Below, in pieces: positions 1 to 8,584 of a stretch of 48,191 bases of DNA (positions are counted from its first letter, which is position 1; every line of letters begins with the position of its first letter). Where the stretch lies: the IMG/VR virus record IMGVR_UViG_3300008448_000148, positions 1 through 48,191 of that record; one strand, 5' to 3'. The DNA comes from a virus. Both the position numbers and the translations under genes were made by a program. Below the pieces are notes generated by a model. That model was not told where the DNA came from, did not search any database, and saw only the letters and a list, made by a program, of their open reading frames with translations.

Positions 1-242
1 CCTGATTTAGCTTTATCATAAGCTTCTTTTTCAGCTTCATGTTCTTTCTTTTTTATATCTGCCAACTTTCTATAAAAATATCTTCTTATGTGTGTTGGCA
101 TATTCCAAAGATCTGAGTAAGTGAAACCCATCTTTCCATAATACATGAGATCAAAAATCTCATCTTGCAGAACGCCCCTATAATTAGAGGCTAGGCCAAA
201 AAAACTGAACCGTGATGGGCATAGCCATCTTTTCTTGTTCAT
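1..242 (-). CDS. gp51-like baseplate/tail assembly protein (partial, 3' end beyond window)
   Basis: The frame is open from an ATG at 242 to the window edge, so the C-terminus is missing. It overlaps the last 59 bases of the gp26-like gene in the +1 frame. The visible product contains DEIFDL, then MYYGKMGFTYSDLWNMP and a basic RRYFYRKL segment followed by a Lys/Glu-rich helix. From memory, short proteins with this pattern follow the gp26-like gene in T4-like marine phages and are annotated as gp51-type baseplate hub assembly factors. No domain hit was computed. An alternative is synthesis as a frameshift extension of the upstream protein, because the frame stays open through the overlap and a run of seven T lies there. 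The next in-frame ATG is at 146, but it would remove the DEIFDL part. Confidence 0.55.
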   Translation of the reverse strand, partial: MNKKRWLCPSRFSFFGLASNYRGVLQDEIFDLMYYGKMGFTYSDLWNMPTHIRRYFYRKLADIKKKEHEAEKEAYDKAKS

Positions 243-1044
243 AATCACAATGTGGACAAGTAAACGAGAATGTTGAATCCACATCTGGAGTTATTTCTTT
301 TACAAAGCTTCTTAGTGCTAGAGAATCTCTTGATAGCATGTTATCAACAAAGTTATTGATATGATTTCTGTCTTCATTTCCATCCACAGCAACAATCATA
401 TATTTTAATCTTGTTGTAAGTTCTGAATCTACTCCAGTGATTTTGCTAAGCTTTTTATATTTTTTTACTGCTTCTTCAATTTCTTTTTCGTCTCCGTGAG
501 TCAAAAACTTTAAAGTTAAATTGTTTTTTCCTGTTGGAAGACTAAAACCATATGTTGTTTGACCTTTTGTAAACTTTGACCAATCTATTTCTTTTGATTC
601 GAAACTTTGCAAGTCAATGTGTTGTTTTGTTTTTTCACCACAATTTGGACAAGTAATTTCTACTTCATAATCTGGTCCATAAGCTAAAATTCTAGCTGCA
701 ATAAAGATGGCATTCTTATCTATCGTGAGTATTTCATTATAGTTTACTTTAGTCATTATTAATGAACTTAGTAGTTTATCAATTACTACACCTTGTTTAA
801 TTAAACTTTGAGATGCTAGAATGTCTTCTTCCTTAGCAGTCATATACTTCATTTCAATGGTACCTGAAGAAAGGGGATGGCCTTCCGGATAAAAATACCC
901 TTTTGAAGGTAATTCTATAATTTCTGTTGGTGTGTTTGAAGCTTTTGCTATTTCTTTACTTGAATCTGCTAAAAACTTTGCTTTCAGCTCCTCGTTGGAT
1001 ATTGGATTGGCTGAGGGGTAATTGTCGTCTACAACTTTTGTCAT
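184..1044 (-). CDS. 26: T4 gp26-like baseplate hub/assembly protein
   Basis: This 286-residue protein matches, from memory, the T4 gp26 baseplate family (Pfam T4_baseplate). It has LPSKGYFYPEGHPLSSG at about 45-61, MTAKEEDIL at 68-76 and an AARILAYG segment at 116-123. Two CxxC pairs, Cys132/135 and Cys263/266, suggest a zinc ribbon. The function expected from T4 is hub assembly, or a tail-assembly chaperone role, in the host cytoplasm. It ends in FFWPSL and overlaps the next ORF. A TATTTATA motif lies 33 nt upstream of the ATG, after the end of the 250-residue gene, so it may head its own transcript. The family call is fairly secure and the exact role less so. Confidence 0.7.
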   Translation of the reverse strand: MTKVVDDNYPSANPISNEELKAKFLADSSKEIAKASNTPTEIIELPSKGYFYPEGHPLSSGTIEMKYMTAKEEDILASQSLIKQGVVIDKLLSSLIMTKVNYNEILTIDKNAIFIAARILAYGPDYEVEITCPNCGEKTKQHIDLQSFESKEIDWSKFTKGQTTYGFSLPTGKNNLTLKFLTHGDEKEIEEAVKKYKKLSKITGVDSELTTRLKYMIVAVDGNEDRNHINNFVDNMLSRDSLALRSFVKEITPDVDSTFSFTCPHCDYEQEKMAMPITVQFFWPSL

Positions 1045-1077
1045 GATTAAAACTTTTTAAGGTAACTTGTTATTTAT

Positions 1078-1085
1078 TATAAATA
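1078..1085 (-). promoter_or_regulatory. TATTTATA late-promoter-like motif upstream of gp26-like gene
   Basis: The coding strand reads CTATTTATAATAAA. The motif ends 33 nt before the ATG at 1044. It is one of 18 similarly placed copies in the window. Confidence 0.55.
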
Positions 1086-1102
1086 GGGGCTGTTGCTAAA
1101 TA

Positions 1103-1855
1103 TTAACCTAGTTGAGCTTGATATTCATTGAGGTCATTGTCGGTGGCTTGCAAGTATGTTATTACTCCTTCACCTATATATATGTTGTTTATTGTAAACA
1201 AATAATCTGAGTTTATATTTGTTACTGCACAGCTTGCTTGTGTTCCATAGATTTCTTTTAGCTTTGTGGTAAGTAAAGTTGATAGGTTTGGATCTAGGAA
1301 ATTTGTGCTCTCTAAGCCTAAATCTATTATTATTGATCCTATCGTACTTTCGATTATTAAATACTGTATAAAGGTTGTGTTTGGATCAACAACCCCCTCA
1401 AGTAGAGCTGTCGCTGTTGGTTTAGTTTCGCAAAAGTTTCCTAACATTGTAACACTACTAATGCGGTCCTCCTCGGGATTGTATACTCTTAAATTTTTAC
1501 TTTCTTCCCCCCCTATAAACCAAATATATAAAGCTCTTCCGTTTTTGCTATAAGCTTCAACATACTCAAGTCCAGTGGGTGGATTGTATCTTCCATCAAT
1601 CCATATTGGACTACCATCAATTCTCCAACCGGTAAAGTCTGGGTTTGTTGTTTCAATATAGTAATACTTGTAGCAGGTTTTATTTGCTGTGGATCTTCCT
1701 CCACCACTCGATGCTGCTGATGTGGTTGTTGTGACACTTTCTACTATCACCGCTTGTTCGGCTAAATACCACATATACCTTTGTCGTATCTGTTCTGTGG
1801 TTAATCCTCTATTTTGAGGTAATAGTGCATATTGTGGCCAGTTAATAAATTGCAT
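1103..1855 (-). CDS. hypothetical protein, probably virion or tail associated
   Basis: I do not recognise this 250-residue protein. The N-terminus (QFINWPQYALLPQNRGLTTE) is followed by a predicted helix rich in Gln and Tyr, then a Ser/Thr/Gly-rich linker at about 43-57. The rest looks like beta structure with several aromatic residues. The composition and the position between the tail tube and the gp26-like gene suggest a tail or baseplate component. No signal peptide or membrane segment is visible. A TATTTATA motif sits 11 nt upstream of the ATG, and the upstream neighbour is a homing endonuclease ending at 1866. Confidence 0.6.
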   Translation of the reverse strand: MQFINWPQYALLPQNRGLTTEQIRQRYMWYLAEQAVIVESVTTTTSAASSGGGRSTANKTCYKYYYIETTNPDFTGWRIDGSPIWIDGRYNPPTGLEYVEAYSKNGRALYIWFIGGEESKNLRVYNPEEDRISSVTMLGNFCETKPTATALLEGVVDPNTTFIQYLIIESTIGSIIIDLGLESTNFLDPNLSTLLTTKLKEIYGTQASCAVTNINSDYLFTINNIYIGEGVITYLQATDNDLNEYQAQLG

Positions 1856-1865
1856 ACATTCTTTA

Positions 1866-3242
1866 TTATAAATAGGGTATTGTTATGTTAAGCTCATATT
1901 TTATTGTACCGCAATCCCAAATCCTATCATAACCCAAATCTCGCATTATTTCCCATTCGGTTTTACTAGCATCTGCCCCTAAGGATAATAATACTGACTT
2001 TCTAAAATTGTAGCGATATAATCTTACTCTGTAATCCTTGGTGTACCAATAACTTGGAGCACTCTCAGACACCTTTTTAAATCCTATTTGCTCATATAGG
2101 TTTCCAACTGACCACCTCTTATCTGCATAGCTTATGATCTTTGTTGGTTTGTGTTTTTTAATGAAGTAGCTTAATAGCTTACTTGCGCCACCTAATACCA
2201 TTCCAGTTGATGCAAATCTTGACAACTCCCACTTACCCTCTTCTTTTATTGTTCCCATGCTATTACGTCCAACTGAAAAAGTCATAAGGGCAACTAGTAA
2301 ATCATTGTGAAATAGTCCTATTTTATGTTTTGATTTGTCACCACCTTGTATGTGGTTAGCTTCTAAAAACACATTGGCTTCTTTTGGTGTTAATTCTCTT
2401 ATAGTGCATTTTCTTGCATATATCCTATCACTACTACACCCTAGTATGTTTTTCAGCTTACCTTTAACTAATTCCTGCTTATTTTGCCACTCGTCTGAGA
2501 ATATGTGGATGAGTCTTATTCCTAGTTTTTCTAAGGTTTTAGTTTTGTTTAGGTGATATTTTCTATCTGCTATTTTTGATTCTGAGTGGTAATATAAGCC
2601 GTCATACTCTATTGCTATGCTTTTGGTTGGTATGTATATATCTATCTCCTTTCCATTTAACAGGGTTCTATTATTCTCTTCTATTAGGTCTGCAGAAATT
2701 AAAGACTTGATATAAGTTGTTATTTCCTTTTCGTCTTTTGATTGATTAGCAAAGCTAGGTGCATAAGGTTTTCCATATTTTGTTAGGCAGGTTTGAATTC
2801 GCTTTTTCATAGAGTCGTCACTGAACCTTGGATGATTGCTACCATACTTCTCTGCAGCGGTTTGTCTTATGGATTCAATTATATCTTTGTTCTTCGTAGG
2901 AAAAATATAGCCATACTTTTGTAGATTGGTTTTGTGTTGTTTCTCTAGCATACTATCCTTGTTTTTAGATATGTGTGCATATCTACATTTTTTATCACAA
3001 AAGGCTTTGGTTTCGCTTTTTAATGTTATAAATTCTTTTGCACAAAAAACACACTTTCTTGTCTCGGACCCTACCGTTCCTTTTAACTTTTTTGTATTAT
3101 TTATTTTTCTTGATTTACTCTTGCAACCCTCCTCAGTTTTACCATAATCTACCATACAAGACCTACTACAAAACTTCTTTTTTTGCGATTGATAACTTTC
3201 AAAAGATTGCTTACAAGACAAACAAGGTGTGATGACTTTCAT
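1866..3242 (-). CDS. large free-standing homing endonuclease: zinc fingers + Vsr-like nuclease + GNAT-like domain
   Basis: The 458 residues hold four parts. First come two treble-clef zinc fingers (Cys7/10/25/29 and Cys64/67/82/86). Next are three helical repeats around KYG at about 109-165, typical of DNA-binding regions of phage homing endonucleases. Then a PD-(D/E)XK/Vsr-like nuclease with EID at 199-201, IEYDGLYYHS at 211-220 and HIFSDEW at 246-252. Last is a C-terminal segment of about 265-430 with an N-acetyltransferase-like pattern (ELTPKEA, WELSRFAS, NLYEQIGF). It presumably cuts phage DNA and spreads its own gene. It sits between tail tube and tail genes, behind a terminator and with its own TATTTATA motif only 3 nt before the ATG. 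The GNAT-like assignment is by pattern only. Confidence 0.72.
   Translation of the reverse strand: MKVITPCLSCKQSFESYQSQKKKFCSRSCMVDYGKTEEGCKSKSRKINNTKKLKGTVGSETRKCVFCAKEFITLKSETKAFCDKKCRYAHISKNKDSMLEKQHKTNLQKYGYIFPTKNKDIIESIRQTAAEKYGSNHPRFSDDSMKKRIQTCLTKYGKPYAPSFANQSKDEKEITTYIKSLISADLIEENNRTLLNGKEIDIYIPTKSIAIEYDGLYYHSESKIADRKYHLNKTKTLEKLGIRLIHIFSDEWQNKQELVKGKLKNILGCSSDRIYARKCTIRELTPKEANVFLEANHIQGGDKSKHKIGLFHNDLLVALMTFSVGRNSMGTIKEEGKWELSRFASTGMVLGGASKLLSYFIKKHKPTKIISYADKRWSVGNLYEQIGFKKVSESAPSYWYTKDYRVRLYRYNFRKSVLLSLGADASKTEWEIMRDLGYDRIWDCGTIKYELNITIPYL
1867..1874 (-). promoter_or_regulatory. TATTTATA motif upstream of the 250-residue gene
   Basis: The coding strand reads CCTATTTATAATAAAGAATGT, immediately followed by the ATG at 1855. 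It overlaps the stop region of the upstream endonuclease gene. Confidence 0.55.
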
Positions 3243-3245
3243 GCT

Positions 3246-3253
3246 TATAAATA
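3246..3253 (-). promoter_or_regulatory. TATTTATA motif directly before the endonuclease start codon
   Basis: The coding strand reads TATATTTATAAGCATG, so only 3 nt separate the motif from the ATG. If it is a -10 element, the mRNA would be leaderless or would use a later start. Confidence 0.5.
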
Positions 3254-3270
3254 TACACTTTTTTGACCAA

Positions 3271-3309
3271 AAAGAAAAATCCTATAAGCTTTTTTTGCCT
3301 ATAGGATTT
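3271..3309 (-). terminator. intrinsic terminator downstream of the tail tube gene
   Basis: A 10-bp perfect stem (3277-3286 with 3300-3309) has a 13-nt A-rich loop. On the minus strand it is followed by a T-rich stretch. It lies 45 bases past the gp19 stop codon and before the endonuclease cassette. Confidence 0.8.
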
Positions 3310-3353
3310 AAAATAAAATTTGTTAACGAGATACTTAAACCAAGTTTAAAAAA

Positions 3354-3842
3354 CTAGTAGTTTAATACTGCGTAATCGTATCCTATTGTTAATTGGATTT
3401 CAACTTGTGTTTCAGTTGACCAATCCAAGTCACCAAAGTTTGCTGTTTTAATATAAGCTCCTACTATAGTCCAATTTTCAATTTTATCTCCTACTGGACC
3501 TAATGTAAAAATATCAAAACTCTTTTTATAGAAGTCCGCATACCCATCTCTTCCAGTTACTGATTCATGAGCTGTTCTAACCCACTCCATTACTGATTGA
3601 GCTCCTGAAGGAACTATTGGATCGTATAAAGTCATTGTTAAATCTTGCCACTTACACTTTCCTTTCAGCTTGCGTATAATATTTATATGGTCTAACACTA
3701 CTTCACCACATTCAAGCTGCGGTCTGTTCACTTTTTTCATTATAAAGGCAGGAATACCTTGTACTTGCATTATAAACCTATTTTGTACTTTAGGTTCATA
3801 TGGTGTGTAGAATATTTCCTCGTTTTCTATTAAATTTGCCAT
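3354..3842 (-). CDS. 19: tail tube protein (T4 gp19-like)
   Basis: A 162-residue protein of the usual gp19 length, placed directly downstream of the sheath gene as in T4. It starts with an acidic segment, then FYTPYEPKVQNRFIMQVQGI, characteristic of T4-superfamily tube proteins, and ends in a beta-rich EIQLTIGYDYAVL segment. It would polymerise into the inner tail tube through which DNA passes. The next element downstream is a strong terminator, consistent with high expression as the last gene of a unit. A TATTTATA motif lies 21 nt upstream. No Shine-Dalgarno is visible before the ATG. Confidence 0.88.
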   Translation of the reverse strand: MANLIENEEIFYTPYEPKVQNRFIMQVQGIPAFIMKKVNRPQLECGEVVLDHINIIRKLKGKCKWQDLTMTLYDPIVPSGAQSVMEWVRTAHESVTGRDGYADFYKKSFDIFTLGPVGDKIENWTIVGAYIKTANFGDLDWSTETQVEIQLTIGYDYAVLNY

Positions 3843-3863
3843 GTTATTGCTTTTTTATTTTTA

Positions 3864-3871
3864 TATAAATA
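3864..3871 (-). promoter_or_regulatory. TATTTATA motif upstream of gp19
   Basis: The coding strand reads ATATTTATATAAAAATAAA. The motif ends 21 nt before the gp19 ATG and abuts the stop codon of the sheath gene. Confidence 0.55.
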
Positions 3872-6268
3872 TTATGCATTAGTAAAAGTTGCTCCAGTTG
3901 GAAGAATATTAAAGTCAAGTATAATATATTCAGCTGATTTTGCAGGTTGTAGATATATTTGACCATACATGATATTTCTATCAATTACATCTGGGGTATT
4001 GTTTGTTTCATCCATTACTACTCTGAAGGCATATAAACCTTGACGTGACTTTACAGTATCTAGGTAAGGTGTTACAATGTTTATAAATCTTTGACGAGTT
4101 GCTGTTGTGTTATTTTCAAACACTAAGTAACGACTTGAACTTGCAATAAACTTTTTAAGTGTAATTAACAATCTTCTCACATTAATTCTGTCTAATGCTG
4201 AAGGTTTAACTTGTAATGTTTTTTGACCCCATATACAGATTCCTTGTGCTGGAAAAGTTGCTATTGGATTAATTCTGTTTTCATATAGATCATCACGATT
4301 TGCTTGAGTTAACTTAGATTCTGCATCAATTGCTTCTGCTACACCACCTCTGTTTAATCCTGCAGGGGCAAACCATTCATAAGACACTGAATCATTATAA
4401 GCAAATACTCTTGGTACTACAACTGAAGGTGGTACCCAAACTGGTTTATTTCTGTCTGTGTCAAGTATTTTAACCCAAGGCCAATATACACCAACATAGT
4501 TTGAATCAATTGAGCTGTTTGCTACTGCTGATACTGCAGCTGCTGCAGATGAACCTTGTACTACTGGGTCTGCTATTACAAAAGCATCTCCTCTGTCCTC
4601 AGCTACTTCAATGGCTTTGTTTATGATAGATGAGTGGTCTGCTATTGTTGCACCTGGTGTTACAATCAAGTTTACATCGTATGAATTTGCATCACTAATC
4701 ACATTCAAAGCTTTTATGTAGGCAACTGAACCTGGTGATGAAGCGTTTGTGCAATCCATTCCAAACAAGTTTCCTGGGAGTATATTTGCTCCTGTATTTT
4801 TAGGAATTGCTGGATCCATTCCATCAAAACCTCCTTGCAAAGCAACATTAAATTTAAGTACATTGGAAACATCCAACCCAGCAAACACTGAGGCTGATAT
4901 GCTTGATCCACCAACAAAGGTAGAGTTTGTACTTACTTTTGATGCACTTGGGTGTACAAAACACTCATCTAAGTTAAACCCACTTCCGTTTTGTACAGTT
5001 CCATATGCTAAAGGTTTCAAATAGTTTGCATTATCAGCTACTATGTAATCCCAACCATAATAAGCTTTTTTATTATAAGCTCCGTTGATTACTGTGTTTT
5101 GTGTAATATAAGAGGCTGTTGGCATACTAAAGCTTGAAGAAATTGGTTGAACCATTGCTTCAAAACCATAAGGTCTTACATTTGCGGTAATAGCTTTGTT
5201 TTTTACATCGTCAACTACCTCTATACGAATATAGTTAGAAACATTATCATAATCTCCATTTAATGTAGCTACTCCAGCATCACTAACTGTGTAATATCTA
5301 TCTCCAATTTTACGACAAATGTAATTTGGTGAATCTGGGTCTAGGTTCAAGTTGTTGAATGTTTCCAATACTACTGGTCTTTGATCAGTGTCATCATATT
5401 CTCTCACCAACAAAGTAAATAATCCATAATTTGTACCTTGTAATGTTCCAGGCAATGCATTATTGATGATGCTAATCTTTACTGAGGTGTTGGTATCTGT
5501 ACCATCAGCTAAGGTTTTAACTTGGAATAGTTGAAGCTTTTGACCTCCTATAATTTGTGAGGTTATATATGGTGTTGTAGCTGGTTGGTAAGTTGCTGCT
5601 GTGGATTGTGATAAATTAAGCAATGCTGCTGTGTCTATAGCAGATCCAGTAACTACAGCATGTATTGAGCCTGATAGTCCAGTTTGAGTACTTAGGAAGT
5701 TTGTAAAATAAGTTTGAGTGTAACCTCTATTTGCTCCTCTTACTGAAGTACCTAAAACATTGGTTAAAGAGTTTACACTAGCTGGGTTTAATGAGGCTGT
5801 TAATCTTTGTACTGACACATTTGAGCCTGATAAGCTAAATCCGAAGGATCCTGTCACACTTTGACCAACAAAAGCACTAAAGTCTGATCTGAAGTAATCA
5901 GATCCGCTAGATCTTCCTACTGTGACCGTTGGTTGAATAACTCCTACTAATCTATATCCTAGACTTGATGAGTGTATGATTTGCACCGCATTAGTAGAGT
6001 AACCACCTTCTTGTAGAACTCTCACTACTGTTACGGTTCCTGCTGATTGTAAATAACTCTTTACTGTATATGGTACATAAGTTTCTTCACTTAAACCACC
6101 AAACTTTGCAATAAAGTCGTTAAAGTTGTTAACTATAGTGGGTACAAATGCAGGTCCTTTTGTTGTTGGACCAATCACAACAGCTCCTATTTCAGAGACA
6201 CCTGTTGGTAAAAACGAAAGATCTTTCTCGTTAGTAAAGACGGCTGGTGATACTATTCTTTCTGCCAT
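3872..6268 (-). CDS. 18: tail sheath protein (T4 gp18-like)
   Basis: This 798-residue protein is longer than T4 gp18 (659). The N-terminal region has the phage sheath signature: SPAVFTNEKDLS, GAVVIGPTTKGPAFVPT and NFNDFIAKFGG. The C-terminal part includes RINVRRLLITLKKFIASSSR, FEPN-like FENNTTATRQRF and DEtNNTPDVIDRNIMYGQIY, the conserved sheath polymerisation and contraction domain. The middle (about 130-480) is variable and Ser/Thr-rich, and probably forms surface insertions. It forms the contractile tube around gp19. A TATTTATA motif lies 31 nt upstream of the ATG. Confidence 0.93.
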   Translation of the reverse strand: MAERIVSPAVFTNEKDLSFLPTGVSEIGAVVIGPTTKGPAFVPTIVNNFNDFIAKFGGLSEETYVPYTVKSYLQSAGTVTVVRVLQEGGYSTNAVQIIHSSSLGYRLVGVIQPTVTVGRSSGSDYFRSDFSAFVGQSVTGSFGFSLSGSNVSVQRLTASLNPASVNSLTNVLGTSVRGANRGYTQTYFTNFLSTQTGLSGSIHAVVTGSAIDTAALLNLSQSTAATYQPATTPYITSQIIGGQKLQLFQVKTLADGTDTNTSVKISIINNALPGTLQGTNYGLFTLLVREYDDTDQRPVVLETFNNLNLDPDSPNYICRKIGDRYYTVSDAGVATLNGDYDNVSNYIRIEVVDDVKNKAITANVRPYGFEAMVQPISSSFSMPTASYITQNTVINGAYNKKAYYGWDYIVADNANYLKPLAYGTVQNGSGFNLDECFVHPSASKVSTNSTFVGGSSISASVFAGLDVSNVLKFNVALQGGFDGMDPAIPKNTGANILPGNLFGMDCTNASSPGSVAYIKALNVISDANSYDVNLIVTPGATIADHSSIINKAIEVAEDRGDAFVIADPVVQGSSAAAAVSAVANSSIDSNYVGVYWPWVKILDTDRNKPVWVPPSVVVPRVFAYNDSVSYEWFAPAGLNRGGVAEAIDAESKLTQANRDDLYENRINPIATFPAQGICIWGQKTLQVKPSALDRINVRRLLITLKKFIASSSRYLVFENNTTATRQRFINIVTPYLDTVKSRQGLYAFRVVMDETNNTPDVIDRNIMYGQIYLQPAKSAEYIILDFNILPTGATFTNA

Positions 6269-6299
6269 TTTAAATTGTTTGCGTTAATTAATTGTTTAA

Positions 6300-6307
6300 T
6301 ATAAATA
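6300..6307 (-). promoter_or_regulatory. TATTTATA motif upstream of gp18
   Basis: The coding strand reads CTATTTATATTAAAC. The motif ends 31 nt before the sheath ATG at 6268. Confidence 0.55.
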
Positions 6308-6335
6308 GTCTACCATAACTTGAAACCTTATAGTT

Positions 6336-6611
6336 TTATTTGGGTTTTGGTGTAAATTCCCCAGATTCTAAATTTAAAGAACCTTCACCATATTTTTTAT
6401 CTAAGTTATCGGCTAGTGCTTTTTCCTCTGTGTTTGTTTGTTTTATTTGGTCAATAATCAAGGCTTCTTTTTCTTGTAAACTTTGCAAATATTCTTTTGC
6501 GGTTTCAAGTGATAACTTTAATTGTACTAACTCAATCCCTAACACACTGTATTTTTCTTGTAGAGTTTTTATTTGGGCTAACTCCTCTGCTGTAAAATTT
6601 ATTTTTTCCAT
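6336..6611 (-). CDS. small coiled-coil protein, function unknown
   Basis: The 91 residues are almost entirely a predicted coiled coil (FTAEELAQIKTLQEKYSVLG, then a Lys/Glu/Gln-rich heptad pattern to about residue 75), with a short tail of Gly, Ser and Pro. It sits between the fibre-like gene cluster and the sheath, with its own TATTTATA motif 17 nt upstream. It could be a small tail chaperone or a fibre-attachment factor. I do not recognise the family. Confidence 0.65.
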   Translation of the reverse strand: MEKINFTAEELAQIKTLQEKYSVLGIELVQLKLSLETAKEYLQSLQEKEALIIDQIKQTNTEEKALADNLDKKYGEGSLNLESGEFTPKPK

Positions 6612-6628
6612 TATTAGTAACTGTTTGT

Positions 6629-6636
6629 TATAAATA
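6629..6636 (-). promoter_or_regulatory. TATTTATA motif upstream of the 91-residue gene
   Basis: The coding strand reads CATATTTATAACAAACAG. The motif ends 17 nt before the ATG at 6611. Confidence 0.55.
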
Positions 6637-6649
6637 TGATCACCCTTGG

Positions 6650-8584
6650 TTAAAATAAAGCCGGATCAGCAGGATTATCTCCTAATCCATAATATGATGT
6701 AGGTTGATATGTAATTGGATTATTGTGAGCTAATCCAAATGCACTTCCACCTTCAAAACTTATAAAACCTAAATTAGTGTTACTTCTACTTCCTCTACTA
6801 GATAATAGTTTTACTTGTCCTCTTCTGGAGATTGTCATATTAGAGGGTGATACCCACCTTGCAAATTTTTCAAAACCATCAGTAAATATAATTGTTATGT
6901 TTGTGGTATTTGTAGATCTTACTACACAAAACCTTCCTGGTCTTCCTCCAAAAAATTCATTCATTGTTTGAGTTGTTCCACCAGTTATTGTGACTGTATC
7001 AAAAGCTATTCTATGCATATTTACCCATCCAGCACTAGTTGCAGTAACAAGTAAAGTTGTTCCTCTAGCTATTACTGTTCCTTTTATGTAGTTTAAATTT
7101 CCGTTTTTATATAGATTTGGAAATGTAGTATTAGCTGATGCACCTAACCTATAGGTTCCTCCGGTATTAATTACTAGAGGATTTGAAAAAACAGTAGATG
7201 ATCCTCCATGTACCCAAAATCCACTACCAATTAAATTGATAGTAGCTGTTCCTTGGACTGCCCCAGAATTAGAATTTTCTAAGCTTCCGTTTACATATAT
7301 ACTAGATCCATTTAAAGTTAGACCAACAGTTGCTGCAAATCTTAGGTAGGTACACCAAATATCTATAAGTATACTCCACGTACCAAAAGTTACATTAGAC
7401 CCAATGTCTACTCTATTCCAGCTTGTGCCTAAGGTATCAATTGATCCTATTGCGTTTGTGATACTTAATACTCTTGGTGGTATAAATGTCCCACTTGTTA
7501 ATTTAAAAGAAACATCTGTAAGAGAGCCTAAAACAAAAATATCAGTTGTAAATGTAACTAAAGGCATATCTATATCAATCAATTTCCAAGCGTTTATGGT
7601 ATTGGATGATATAGAAATTGTACCTGATGTTGTACTGGAAGTTCCTCCATTAAAGTTTAAAGTAGGTTTTGTTCCACCACCGCTTGGAACTTGAACGTTT
7701 CCTAGAGTACCGGTATATGTGTTTAAGTAAATTTTGAAATCACCAACTAAACCCAATGCTCCAGACATATTTAATGTGTTGCACCAAAGGTCGTTAGTTA
7801 AAGTTGTAGTTCCACCACCTGCTGCTATTATTATGTTCCATTTCACATTAGATCCTAGATTAAGAGTTCCTAGAGTCATGGTTAAAGTTGCTGAAGCAGC
7901 GTTCACTACTCCAGAAGTGTATGAGAATGTACCTGTTGTACTGCTAAAGTTAACAGCTGATATAGTTATAGTATTTGCACCACTGTTTAAATTAAGATTT
8001 GTTAACGTTCCAAACTGTCCATTTAGTGTGCCCCCAGCAATCACAAACGTGGTTAAAGAAGTCACTCCTTGAAAAGGTTGGTCAACCGTGTTATTGATAC
8101 CAGCATTGCAAGTTATTGTTCTTCCACCAGCAAATATATTGGCTAAATTATTTCCTACACTACCTGTATTTGTTACTACTCCACCAAAGGTACAATCTGC
8201 GGCAATTGTATATGTTTTTGACGTAGAGATGGTAATAAACCTAAATTCATTAGGCCATATATAACCATTTGGAGTATAGGTGGCTGAGACGTTATTAAAT
8301 GCTAAAAATCCTGTGCCTCCTACACCCATTCCAGCTCCAAGCGTTATGTTACCACTCACACTGATACCAAAATCCATTGTAATGGTATTTATGTAATTAG
8401 TAAAGTTTATTGTAAGACAGACTCTATTAGAAGCGTTTACTGTACAATTTGCTGAGTTAGCATCAAATACTGCATCATCAGCTGCAGTTGGAACTGCTCC
8501 ATCTGCTGGTCCTCCTGTACTTAATGACCAATTAGCAGCATCTCCCCAATTTGCTCCGGCGTTTCTAAAATAGTACGTAGCCAT
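6650..8584 (-). CDS. large repetitive beta-rich virion protein, probable fibre/adhesin
   Basis: This 644-residue protein is rich in Gly, Asn, Thr and Ser, with many short beta-strand-like units (patterns of the GTLTNLNLNSGANTITI type), suggesting a beta-helix or beta-solenoid. The N-terminus YYFRNAGANWGDAANWSLS resembles starts of repetitive surface proteins in environmental phages. There is no signal peptide. The stop overlaps the start of nothing else in frame, while its ATG overlaps the stop of the 79-residue gene upstream, so the two are translationally coupled. It probably decorates the tail or binds host glycans. This is inferred from composition and position. Confidence 0.65.
   Translation of the reverse strand: MATYYFRNAGANWGDAANWSLSTGGPADGAVPTAADDAVFDANSANCTVNASNRVCLTINFTNYINTITMDFGISVSGNITLGAGMGVGGTGFLAFNNVSATYTPNGYIWPNEFRFITISTSKTYTIAADCTFGGVVTNTGSVGNNLANIFAGGRTITCNAGINNTVDQPFQGVTSLTTFVIAGGTLNGQFGTLTNLNLNSGANTITISAVNFSSTTGTFSYTSGVVNAASATLTMTLGTLNLGSNVKWNIIIAAGGGTTTLTNDLWCNTLNMSGALGLVGDFKIYLNTYTGTLGNVQVPSGGGTKPTLNFNGGTSSTTSGTISISSNTINAWKLIDIDMPLVTFTTDIFVLGSLTDVSFKLTSGTFIPPRVLSITNAIGSIDTLGTSWNRVDIGSNVTFGTWSILIDIWCTYLRFAATVGLTLNGSSIYVNGSLENSNSGAVQGTATINLIGSGFWVHGGSSTVFSNPLVINTGGTYRLGASANTTFPNLYKNGNLNYIKGTVIARGTTLLVTATSAGWVNMHRIAFDTVTITGGTTQTMNEFFGGRPGRFCVVRSTNTTNITIIFTDGFEKFARWVSPSNMTISRRGQVKLLSSRGSRSNTNLGFISFEGGSAFGLAHNNPITYQPTSYYGLGDNPADPALF

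Noticed and set aside
1513-1737. 74-residue minus-strand ORF
   Set aside because: It lies wholly within the 250-residue gene in another frame and has low-complexity Gln/His content typical of a shadow ORF.
6340-8072. Plus-strand ORFs of 60-110 residues in the fibre region
   Set aside because: They are antisense to long minus-strand genes, have hydrophobic composition from reversed beta codons, and lack leaders.
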